Part shown: positions 1 to 6,205 of the stretch, piece after piece | How positions within the stretch are numbered: position 1 is the stretch's first letter | Layout of the letters: every line of letters begins with the position of its first letter | NCBI GenBank assembly: GCA_002784245.1 | Contig: PFKL01000148.1 | Span: 1-7,410 of the forward strand | DNA from: Comamonadaceae bacterium CG_4_10_14_3_um_filter_60_75 | GTDB lineage: Bacteria > Pseudomonadota > Gammaproteobacteria > Burkholderiales > Burkholderiaceae_C | DNA length: 7,410 bases | Reading direction: 5' to 3' | The notes under the pieces: generated by a model | The model's input: only the letters and a program-made list of their open reading frames with translations | The model's database searches: none | What the model was told of the DNA's origin: nothing | Made by a program: the position numbers and the translations under genes

Positions 1-26
1 ATGGCGGTGAGTTGCTGCTGTGTCAT
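1..26 (-). CDS. csm3: Start of probable csm3 (partial, cut by window edge)
   Basis: Only the first eight codons are present, reading MTQQQLTA and then an incomplete codon ATN, starting at the ATG at 26-24 on the minus strand. The start lies 3 bases after the csm2 stop codon. An AGGAG sequence at 40-36, inside the last codons of csm2, sits 9 bases upstream, which is good spacing. Csm3 is the Cas7-type backbone subunit of the type III-A effector that binds crRNA and cuts target RNA, and it commonly follows csm2. The identification rests on position and ribosome binding site; the few residues fit a Csm3 N-terminus but cannot prove it. It could be another csm gene. Confidence 0.55.
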
Positions 27-29
27 GGC

Positions 30-545
30 TTATTTCTCCTGGGCTTTGTAGAAGCCCATGAAGGCTTCCATGAACAATTTGGCGTGTTTGAGGCTGTCGG
101 GGCTGTCAATCTGGCCGATCAGTTTCGAGAACATCTCCTCGAAACACTCATCGACCTTTTTACGTCCCTTTGCGTAGGCGACTTTGGCATTCAGCATTTT
201 GATGAAGGGCGCGGATTGCTCGTAGCGCGCCACACGCACCGACTCACTCTTTTGGCCTGCCTCCAGTTTTCCGATGTTGTGTACCTTGTCTGTCCACATC
301 ACCAATTCGTCGTAAAACTTACGCAATTGGGTTGACTCGTTCAGATTATCTTTGCGGGCTATCGCCACAATAGCGGCTTTGTCCTTTGCAATCCTGTCGA
401 ACAAGTCCACAGACAGAGGTGCTTGTAGCTTGATGTCATCCACTGAAATGCTCACGGCTGGCGCGCTGCAGCGGTCGTTGCCGTAGCCCCCTTGGGCCTG
501 TCCACCTGAGCGCTGACCGTAGCCGCCTCCCTGATATGTTGCCAT
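30..545 (-). CDS. csm2: Csm2, small subunit of type III-A CRISPR effector complex
   Basis: Csm2 (Cas11-type small subunit) is an all-helical protein. It lines the belly of the Csm interference complex in several copies and helps hold the crRNA-target RNA duplex. This 171-residue protein carries family-like stretches: QLRKFYDEL around residue 75, then a PFIKMLNAKVAYAKGRK segment around 115-130, followed by an amphipathic helix with FEEMF. Residues 1-25 form an unusual Gly/Tyr/Gln/Arg-rich low-complexity tail (GGGYGQ and QGGYGN), which makes the protein longer than most Csm2 as I remember the family (roughly 120-150 residues). The ATG at 545-543 has AAGGAG 8 bases upstream. The gene starts 12 bases after the cas10 stop and ends 3 bases before probable csm3. 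Family identity is from pattern recognition, backed strongly by the neighbouring Cas10. Confidence 0.88.
   Translation of the reverse strand: MATYQGGGYGQRSGGQAQGGYGNDRCSAPAVSISVDDIKLQAPLSVDLFDRIAKDKAAIVAIARKDNLNESTQLRKFYDELVMWTDKVHNIGKLEAGQKSESVRVARYEQSAPFIKMLNAKVAYAKGRKKVDECFEEMFSKLIGQIDSPDSLKHAKLFMEAFMGFYKAQEK
36..40 (-). promoter_or_regulatory. Ribosome binding site for probable csm3
   Basis: AGGAG on the minus strand lies within the final codons of csm2 and 9 bases before the ATG at 26. It supports a real gene continuing off the left edge and translational coupling to csm2. Confidence 0.6.
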
Positions 546-553
546 GCTGCTTG

Positions 554-559
554 CTCCTT
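554..559 (-). promoter_or_regulatory. Ribosome binding site for csm2, overlapping cas10 stop
   Basis: AAGGAG on the minus strand shares two bases with the TAA stop of cas10 (560-558) and is 8 bases from the csm2 ATG. It fixes the csm2 start and implies coupling with cas10 translation. Confidence 0.75.
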
Positions 560-3248
560 AACGTTGACGGTAAAAATGGTTGAAAAGTGGAATGCGGTAG
601 CGCGTGCCAAGCAGCTTTGGATCAATGACTGAGAAAGTTTCGCCAAGAATCCTTCGAGCGACATTCTTTTGCTCTGCTGACAGCGCATGTCCATGCTTGT
701 CTCGCACACCTTGCACGTAGCGCTGTGTGCGATAAACGAAGCGGCTGCGCCACATGGCGTGTTCGGGATTTTTTGAATCAGATGCCAAGTCAATCAGGTG
801 CAACAGCCCGTAAACGTAGCCTGTTGAAAGTTCATAGTCGTTGCGCACCCGCTCCAGTTGCTCTTGCGCAGCCTGCACTTGTGGCCAGTCAGGCCAGCGC
901 ACCCGCTCGCCAAACAGCACCAGCGCATTTTTAAGTTCCTTCTCGTCCAACGCGTTGCCCTTGGCTTGGCTCAAGGCCTCTTCGGCCTGAATGGCCAGGC
1001 TGTTGATCGGCTGGCCGGGCTTGGTCATCACCATGCCCGCAGAAAAGGTGATTTTGTCGTTCTGCGCCACATAGGTTTTGAACTCGGTGACCATTCGCGC
1101 GGCCAGTGCTTGCGTGCTGTGCCACGGGCCGATCAGAAAGAAATCGTCGCCCCCGGCGAATACGGTGTAGGTGTTGGGGAACTCTTTGGCGCAAAGCGCT
1201 GGCAGCCAGATGGCAAAAAAGGCGTTCATCTGACGCGACAGCGCGGCCATCTTGGCGAATGTTGGCTCCTGCAATCCTTGCTGAAAGACGGTGCCCAGGT
1301 TGTCCACGTCGCCTTTGAGGGTGAGCAGTGCTACCTGGCCTTGCCATTTGTCCGGCTCTTTGGGGCAGGTGCGGTCTTCGCAAGCAATGTGGTTGAGGGT
1401 TTTGCCGATACCAAAACGCAGCTCATTCCATTCAACTTCCCCTTCAAGCCCCCGGTATTTGCTGCTGGTTTGCAAGTCAAGCTCGGAAAAATGAGGCACG
1501 TAGGCATTGATGAAGCGCCGCGCGTAGCCATCCCACAGGGTGTCGCTCAGGCTGTCAGGCAGGCTGAAATCCCAGCAGCGCTGCAAGTTGCCGTCTTTGG
1601 CTAGCGCACCGAATTTGCCGGTGACTTCTTCGTTTTTTGTGAAAGCCACGCCGTAACCAAATATGGGTACTTCCAGCGTGATCAGGTTATTGCCAGTTAA
1701 TGCGGCTGGGTCACGCACGATCAGTAAACGGTCTTCGCGGGTCAGGCCGCTGCCGAGCTTGATCTGGTCGCGTGACAGGGCGGCACTGTCGAGGCCCGCG
1801 TCGGCGGGCAGTTTGCCGTTGAATTGGCACACGCCGTGCGGGTAAGCCACGTCAGACACGGGGTTGGCGGGCGCGGTCAGGTCAAAGCGTTGCAGCTTGG
1901 CCTTTTCAAGTGCGGCAAACAGGGCTTGCATCAAGGTTTTGAAGTTGCCTTTGAGTAAATCATTGCAACTGGCAGGCTTGCCGATCAGCCCCAAGCCTGC
2001 CAGGCCAAAGCTGTGATTCAAGAACCATTGGTTGATTTCGGTGCGAACTTGCAGCAGTTGAGCTTTGATCTCTGGCGTGTTGGGCGCGACGATCAAAAAC
2101 TTGCCCGCCGCATTGGTGATCTGACTGGTGGGCGGCAAACTCAAAGCATCCAGCACCTTGAGCGCGGCCAGTTCAGTGAACAATGACACCTGAAACGAGC
2201 GGCCACGTAGCAGTTTGGCCGCGGCCTTGTTGGTTTGGCTGCCTTCGGCAAAGATGAAATCCTGGATACCAAAAAAGTCGCCCTGAATCAGCAGCAGTTT
2301 GTCGGTGTGCCAGTCGCTGCGGTCTCTCAGAGCGGCGGCGGCACTGGCATCAGTTTGGCCTTGTGCCTCGTGCCAGCGCCACAACGCTGTGGCTAATGCT
2401 GCTGTGGTTTTGCTGTGGTCGTACAGCGAGACTTCGGGTTTGGTGCCAAAAGCCGTGGCAGCGGGTATGGCATGGGTAAAGGTGAGCCACGCGGTGTCAA
2501 AGTGATCCAGCCACAATGGCCAGTTGCTGCGGTGCGATGCAGGAATGCTTTGCAGTGCAGTCAAAAAATCTTGCCAAAGTGCTTTGTATTGCGCTTGTGC
2601 CGGGCCATCTGTACCAGGCTCACACTTTTCGCGAAGTTGCGGGAAGATGGAAGTGGGAGACAGGGCAAGCAGTGGGTAGCGCCAGTTCAGGTCTTTGGCA
2701 GAGAGTTTTTGTGGCTTGTCATCCAGTCTGATCTGCTCAAACAAGGACAGTTGGCGTGCCTGGTAGTGATTTTTGCCAGTTTTGGCCTCAGGGGTTTCGT
2801 CTTTGGCTGCGTTGTATTTTTCAAATTCGTCCCGCTCGAAACCGCTGGCCACGCGGTCGGCGGTGGCAATGATCCACTGCAAAAAAGTCTCTGGTTTGTG
2901 GTGCGCCGCAGCCGCATTGATGAGTGAGTCCGTGGTGCGCGTGTCGTCCGCTTGCAATTGCGCCCGGTTGACGAAAGGGTGCAAGTTGCCCTTGATCAAG
3001 TCCGGTGCTGTTTTCTCCACAACGTCAAAAGCCAGCCCGGTGTAAGCAGCGTGCACATGGGTGTGATAACCATTTTTGCCACCTGGCTCAAAAGTGTGAA
3101 ACGGACAATACTGGGTTTTGTGTGCGTCTAGCGCGTCTTTGGGTACATCGATGCGTGCCCGCTCGGCAAATTTACCTAGGTCGTGCAAGTAAGCCGCCAG
3201 GGCCACACGGCATGATGCTGCCAATAAATCAGGGTTTTGCATGGTCAT
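558..3248 (-). CDS. cas10: Cas10/Csm1, type III-A CRISPR large subunit with HD nuclease and cyclase
   Basis: Signature subunit of type III-A interference. On target-RNA binding, the HD domain cuts ssDNA and the palm domains turn ATP into cyclic oligoadenylate. Reading 896 residues from the ATG at 3248: the HD domain has H22-D23 in LHDLGKF, histidines at 62-66 (HTHVH), H116-H117 and D131 in ADRVASGFERDEF. The first palm domain starts near G323-D324 (GDFFGIQDFIF) and leads into LRGRSF (348-352). The cyclase palm has D647 and D649 (LKGDVDNLG) and the GGDD motif at 699-702. A C-terminal helical domain follows. All catalytic motifs are intact. The start was chosen because GGAGG lies 7 bases upstream; the ATG shares one base with the stop of the preceding gene. 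A TTG at 3251 and an ATG at 3242 are less well spaced. The linker before D647 has only C623 and C628, so the four-Cys zinc site of some Csm1 proteins is not evident. Confidence 0.95.
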   Translation of the reverse strand: MTMQNPDLLAASCRVALAAYLHDLGKFAERARIDVPKDALDAHKTQYCPFHTFEPGGKNGYHTHVHAAYTGLAFDVVEKTAPDLIKGNLHPFVNRAQLQADDTRTTDSLINAAAAHHKPETFLQWIIATADRVASGFERDEFEKYNAAKDETPEAKTGKNHYQARQLSLFEQIRLDDKPQKLSAKDLNWRYPLLALSPTSIFPQLREKCEPGTDGPAQAQYKALWQDFLTALQSIPASHRSNWPLWLDHFDTAWLTFTHAIPAATAFGTKPEVSLYDHSKTTAALATALWRWHEAQGQTDASAAAALRDRSDWHTDKLLLIQGDFFGIQDFIFAEGSQTNKAAAKLLRGRSFQVSLFTELAALKVLDALSLPPTSQITNAAGKFLIVAPNTPEIKAQLLQVRTEINQWFLNHSFGLAGLGLIGKPASCNDLLKGNFKTLMQALFAALEKAKLQRFDLTAPANPVSDVAYPHGVCQFNGKLPADAGLDSAALSRDQIKLGSGLTREDRLLIVRDPAALTGNNLITLEVPIFGYGVAFTKNEEVTGKFGALAKDGNLQRCWDFSLPDSLSDTLWDGYARRFINAYVPHFSELDLQTSSKYRGLEGEVEWNELRFGIGKTLNHIACEDRTCPKEPDKWQGQVALLTLKGDVDNLGTVFQQGLQEPTFAKMAALSRQMNAFFAIWLPALCAKEFPNTYTVFAGGDDFFLIGPWHSTQALAARMVTEFKTYVAQNDKITFSAGMVMTKPGQPINSLAIQAEEALSQAKGNALDEKELKNALVLFGERVRWPDWPQVQAAQEQLERVRNDYELSTGYVYGLLHLIDLASDSKNPEHAMWRSRFVYRTQRYVQGVRDKHGHALSAEQKNVARRILGETFSVIDPKLLGTRYRIPLFNHFYRQR

Positions 3249-4420
3249 CAAACTTCCTCCGTGAACGCCACATCTGCCGCAAATCGTACCGCATCCGGTT
3301 TCAGGGTTAACCCATAGCGGCGTGGCCGCACGCCACCATCGTGAATGCGGTAGGCATCAAACGCCGGGCCCAGGGCAGCCTTCAGGCGGCGTTCCAGTTT
3401 GGACTTGCGGGTGGAAAAATAATCGCCATCCATGCCATCTCTCAAGGCGCGCTCGGTGCACTCAATGTCAGCCAGATTGCCGGTGATGCGGCGGTACTCG
3501 CGCAAATAGCGCTGTGCCCAGAGGGGGTCGGGAACGTCTTTGGTGGGCGCACTCAGGGGTTCATTGCCCGCCAGCGTTTCACGGGCAAATACCGCCAGCA
3601 GCGCCAGTTCAGCCGGTGGCAGGGCAATGTTGCGCCCACCGGCCAGAATGCGTTGGCGCTTTAAATCGAGCATCAGTTCTGCCGGTGCTAGCGCGGCGCG
3701 CGCGGCGGCCACGGTATCGTTGAAGCTGGCCACCCCAGCCAACAGGTTGGTGGGCAGTCCGTGGCGCAGGCTGACAAACGGAATTTCGGCCAGCGTGACC
3801 TGCGCCATGGCGGTGTCAGCCAGTTGGCCGTCGCGCGTTTGCAGCACCCGGTTGTAAGGCGTGGGGTAGAAAAAGTCGTAGCTCGATTCAAAGGGCTCGC
3901 TGACCAGCACATGGCTCAGGCGATCTTGCGGTCGGCCAAACAGGCTCAAGGCGTAGCCCAGATAAAAGCCCATGGTTTTGCGGCCACCGGCAATTGAGGC
4001 GTGCAGCGCGCAACCTGCATCGGCGGTGATCGAACGCACCTGCGCCGTAATGAAGTCGGCCGCCGCACGGTTATCTGCGGGGGTGCGGATGTCGTTCATG
4101 GGTTGGCCGTGGGCGTCGCGCATGGTGTGGATGCAACTGCGGTCAAAGCGCACGCCGGGCAGGTGGTAGTCGGCGCAGAGCTTGTGAAACCAGCCCAGGT
4201 CGTCGCTGAGCAGCGAGAGTTCAGCCCGGCGCGCCCCATCGGCGCTGGTGATCAGGTGCACTTCGGTCGGCACAAAGGGGGCAAATTCGTCAGCCGCTAG
4301 GGCATACAGGGTTTCGGTGACGATTTGCGGTGTCAGGCCGCTCACGGCCAGCAAGATGCGGCGGGCAAAGTTGGCTGGGGCTGAGGGCAGGGCGGCAGGT
4401 GTGACAGCAGTGAAATTCAT
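3248..4420 (-). CDS. CARF-domain protein of NE0113/'Csm6' family with C-terminal winged-helix-like domain
   Basis: First gene of the Csm operon, 390 residues. Residues 20-220 form a CARF (Rossmann-like) domain that should bind cyclic oligoadenylate made by Cas10. The family hallmarks are SGLTPQIVTETLYAL (27-41), SIAGGRKTM (142-150) and LSHVLVSEPFE (168-178) followed by FFYP. This matches the Cas_NE0113 family (PF09623/TIGR02584), which databases often label Csm6 or CRISPR-associated ring nuclease. Residues 249-373 do not look like HEPN: I see no RX4-6H motif there. They read like an OmpR/PhoB-type winged helix, with a strand and turn (LMLDLKRQRILAGGRNI), LPPAELALLAVFAR (267-280), a basic helix STRKSKLERRLKAAL (336-350) and a wing-like YRIHDGGVRPRRYGLTL (357-373). 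The likely role is a messenger-responsive regulator, a ring nuclease, or both. The ATG at 4420 is the first in-frame ATG after an upstream stop, but its Shine-Dalgarno is poor. The family call is firm; the C-terminal fold is inference. Confidence 0.85.
   Translation of the reverse strand: MNFTAVTPAALPSAPANFARRILLAVSGLTPQIVTETLYALAADEFAPFVPTEVHLITSADGARRAELSLLSDDLGWFHKLCADYHLPGVRFDRSCIHTMRDAHGQPMNDIRTPADNRAAADFITAQVRSITADAGCALHASIAGGRKTMGFYLGYALSLFGRPQDRLSHVLVSEPFESSYDFFYPTPYNRVLQTRDGQLADTAMAQVTLAEIPFVSLRHGLPTNLLAGVASFNDTVAAARAALAPAELMLDLKRQRILAGGRNIALPPAELALLAVFARETLAGNEPLSAPTKDVPDPLWAQRYLREYRRITGNLADIECTERALRDGMDGDYFSTRKSKLERRLKAALGPAFDAYRIHDGGVRPRRYGLTLKPDAVRFAADVAFTEEV
3256..3260 (-). promoter_or_regulatory. 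Ribosome binding site that decides the cas10 start
   Basis: GGAGG on the minus strand lies inside the last codons of the CARF gene. Spacing is 7 bases to the ATG at 3248, 4 to the TTG at 3251 and 13 to the ATG at 3242, which favours the ATG at 3248. That ATG overlaps the upstream TGA (3250-3248) as TGATG, a typical termination-reinitiation junction. Confidence 0.75.
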
Positions 4421-4460
4421 GCGCCGCAGTTTAGGGCGACGCCGGTGATTTGTGGTTTAC

Positions 4461-4472
4461 GGCAAGCTTGCC
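4461..4472. repeat. 12-base perfect palindrome upstream of the CARF gene
   Basis: GGCAAGCTTGCC equals its own reverse complement. Its near edge is 40 bases from the CARF gene ATG. It could be an operator for a dimeric regulator, possibly the CARF-wHTH protein itself, or chance. It has no T-run, so it is not a typical intrinsic terminator. Confidence 0.45.
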
Positions 4473-4491
4473 ATCGCTGCCATCGCTGCCA
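4470..4491. repeat. Short tandem repeat, 9-base unit GCCATCGCT
   Basis: Two full copies (4470-4478 and 4479-4487) and a 4-base partial copy (GCCA, 4488-4491) run head to tail and overlap the right arm of the adjacent palindrome. Function is unknown; replication slippage alone could produce it. Confidence 0.7.
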
Positions 4492-4500
4492 GTGCGACTG

Positions 4501-6126
4501 CTATTTTCCTGGCGCGTTAAGCCGCCTCACGCCAGCCACATAGCGCGCCAGCGTGTTTGACAGCACGCCACGCGGGAGGGTGACCTCGATCAGTTGAAAC
4601 TTGCCGCGCGTGGCCATGGCACGGTCGAGCGCGGCTTTGAGCTCGGCGCGAGTGGCCACGCGCACGCCGTCGCCACCCAGTCCGCTGGCCATTTCAGCAA
4701 AACCCCAGTGGTCCAGGTCGTTAAAGCCTGATTCGGGTTGGAACGTGCGCAGCATTTCCCAACTGGCGTTGTTGAAGACGATGACGATCGGGTCCCAACC
4801 ATAGCGGCGGCAGTTGCCCAACTCCCAGCCGGTCATCTGGAAGGCGCCGTCGCCCACCAGAATCAATGGGCGCTCGCCGGTGGCGGCTTGCAAGCCCAGC
4901 CCGGCGGGCACGCCAAAGCCCATGGTGGCGTAGTAGCCGGGAGCGACCAGCGCGGTGTGGGCAATGTCCATGGCGGTAAACAGGCAGTCACCGATGTCGC
5001 TGGCAATGGGCATCTTGCCGTGCGTGGCCATCACGTCGTTGACGGCGGTGGCGATGTCGGTGGGGGTGACGCCGGTGTCGTCGCTTTGCAGGCCGCGCGG
5101 AAAGACCTGGGGCGTGATGTTGAACGCTTTGTCTTGTGCGCCCACCCGCGTCAGCATCTGATCGACCAGCGCGGCCAGCGGCAGATTGGCGTAGGTGTGG
5201 TAGCCGATGTTGACCTGGCCATTCAAGGCCTGAATGGTTTTGCGCATGTCAATCTTGGTCTCGGAGACGGCAAAGTTGGTGTCGCAGATGATTTCGCCCA
5301 GCAAAAACAGGCCGTCAGAGTTTTCCACCAGGTGCGTCACCTCAGGCAGACCGGCCACGCCCATGTAGGTGCCCACCAGCGGCGCGTTCTGCTCGGCCAG
5401 CAGGCCCCGACCCATAAAACTGGTCACCACTGGCAGCCCGAGTCGGCGCGACAGCGTGGCGACTTTGTCTTCGAGCCCATAGCGGCGCACTTCGACGCCA
5501 GCCATCAGCACCGCAGACGTGGCACTGGCCAGACGCTGCAAAATCTCGTCAACACACGCGGCCAGCGCGTCGGGGTCGACGCGTTGCGGCGCCTCGGGGA
5601 CCACCTCGGCGCAAGGCACGGCCACCATGTCGCGCGGGATTTCGATGTACACCGGCTCGCTGTGGCGCAGGCAGCTGGCCAGCACGCGGGCAATGTCGGC
5701 CGGGGCACGCTCGGCATCGTCGAGGCGGCATTGGTCGCAGGTGATTTCCTTGTAGATGTGGAACTGGCTGTCGAGCGTCTTGGCCTGGTGGTGCAGCAGC
5801 AGCCCGGAGCGTGATTCGTTTTTGCCGGGGCCGCCCGAGAGCACCACCAGCGGGGACTTTTCAGCAAAAGCGGCGGCCACCGCATTGACCATATTCAAGG
5901 CTCCCGCGCCATAAGTGACGGCGGCCACGCCCAGGCCGGCGTTGATGCGCGCCGACGCGTCGGCGGCAAAGCCCACACCAGGCTCGTGGCTCAGGGTGTA
6001 GAGCGGCAGTATTTTCGATTGCTCGATGATGCGAAAGTAGGGCAGGGCAAAGTCGCCGGGGATGCCAAAAATTTGCCGGGCACCGTGCCTTTTGAGCGCG
6101 GTGAGCAGCTGTTCGGTGAGATTCAT
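4501..6126 (-). CDS. ipdC: Thiamine-diphosphate-dependent phenylpyruvate/indolepyruvate decarboxylase
   Basis: Predicted cytosolic enzyme of 541 residues. It should decarboxylate aromatic 2-oxo acids (phenylpyruvate, indole-3-pyruvate) to aldehydes, a step of the Ehrlich-type route towards phenylacetate or indole-3-acetate. Visible features are GIPGDF (21-26); the cofactor-activating Glu48 in LSHEPGVGFAADA; the paired histidines H112-H113 in GLLLHHQ, typical of 2-keto acid decarboxylases and absent from acetolactate synthases; and the ThDP/Mg motif GDG (425-427), 24 residues, then N452-N453. The C-terminal part (PESGFNDLDHWGFAEMA, then ATRAELKAAL) closely resembles Azospirillum PPDC/IpdC as I remember it, as does the length (about 545). 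The ATG at 6126 was chosen because GGAG lies 9 bases upstream; a TTG five codons earlier would place that GGAG inside the gene. Substrate preference cannot be settled from sequence alone. Confidence 0.88.
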   Translation of the reverse strand: MNLTEQLLTALKRHGARQIFGIPGDFALPYFRIIEQSKILPLYTLSHEPGVGFAADASARINAGLGVAAVTYGAGALNMVNAVAAAFAEKSPLVVLSGGPGKNESRSGLLLHHQAKTLDSQFHIYKEITCDQCRLDDAERAPADIARVLASCLRHSEPVYIEIPRDMVAVPCAEVVPEAPQRVDPDALAACVDEILQRLASATSAVLMAGVEVRRYGLEDKVATLSRRLGLPVVTSFMGRGLLAEQNAPLVGTYMGVAGLPEVTHLVENSDGLFLLGEIICDTNFAVSETKIDMRKTIQALNGQVNIGYHTYANLPLAALVDQMLTRVGAQDKAFNITPQVFPRGLQSDDTGVTPTDIATAVNDVMATHGKMPIASDIGDCLFTAMDIAHTALVAPGYYATMGFGVPAGLGLQAATGERPLILVGDGAFQMTGWELGNCRRYGWDPIVIVFNNASWEMLRTFQPESGFNDLDHWGFAEMASGLGGDGVRVATRAELKAALDRAMATRGKFQLIEVTLPRGVLSNTLARYVAGVRRLNAPGK

Positions 6127-6135
6127 GTGGAATGT

Positions 6136-6139
6136 CTCC
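6136..6139 (-). promoter_or_regulatory. Ribosome binding site for the decarboxylase
   Basis: GGAG on the minus strand, 9 bases before the ATG at 6126. It favours this start over the in-frame TTG at 6141. Confidence 0.55.
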
Positions 6140-6199
6140 AAGGGTTGAAAGTGCGCGAATTATCACTTTGGCGCCAGTTAACATCAGGTGATTACTATG

Positions 6200-6205
6200 A
6201 AGGAG
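6200..6205 (+). promoter_or_regulatory. Ribosome binding site for 3-hydroxybutyryl-CoA dehydrogenase
   Basis: AAGGAG lies 6 bases before the ATG at 6212. It decides the start against an in-frame GTG at 6188 and an ATG at 6197, which precede it. Confidence 0.8.

Larger units (their letters stand above)
4421..4500. other. Intergenic spacer upstream of the Csm operon
   Basis: This 80-base gap separates the decarboxylase stop from the CARF gene start; both genes read on the minus strand. It contains a 12-base perfect palindrome (4461-4472), a 9-base unit repeated about 2.4 times (4470-4491) and a small hyphenated palindrome GGCG-A-CGCC (4435-4443). I see no convincing -35/-10 pair and no hairpin followed by a T-run on the minus strand. 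How the Csm operon is started, and whether read-through from the decarboxylase occurs, is therefore open. Confidence 0.6.

Noticed and set aside
452..793. Minus-strand open frame (113 codons) bridging the cas10 and csm2 ends in another frame
   Set aside because: It overlaps two well-supported genes, has no recognisable content and its start lies inside cas10.
858..1604. Plus-strand open frame (248 codons) opposite the Cas10 palm domain
   Set aside because: It is antisense to the GGDD-containing palm domain. No ribosome binding site or family resemblance was seen.
3911..4150. Two R-X6-H patterns in the CARF protein (R91-H98 and R163-H170) that could suggest a HEPN site
   Set aside because: Both fall inside the CARF domain and not in a C-terminal helical domain; the spacing match looks accidental.
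4461..4472. Palindrome as an intrinsic terminator for the decarboxylase
   Set aside because: A hairpin would have at most a 4-base stem with a 4-base loop and is not followed by a T-run on the minus strand.
4470..4491. Tandem repeat next to cas genes as a possible CRISPR array remnant
   Set aside because: The unit is only 9 bases, repeated head to tail without spacers, and has none of the length or structure of a CRISPR repeat.
4738..5814. Long plus-strand open frame (358 codons) opposite the decarboxylase
   Set aside because: It lies antisense to a clearly functional ThDP enzyme in high-GC DNA. The translation is rich in His, Gln, Gly, Val and Ala with no recognisable domain, as expected of a frame shadow.
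6127..6141. TTG start five codons upstream for the decarboxylase
   Set aside because: It would place the GGAG ribosome binding site inside the coding region and adds residues not expected from the family; the ATG at 6126 is better.
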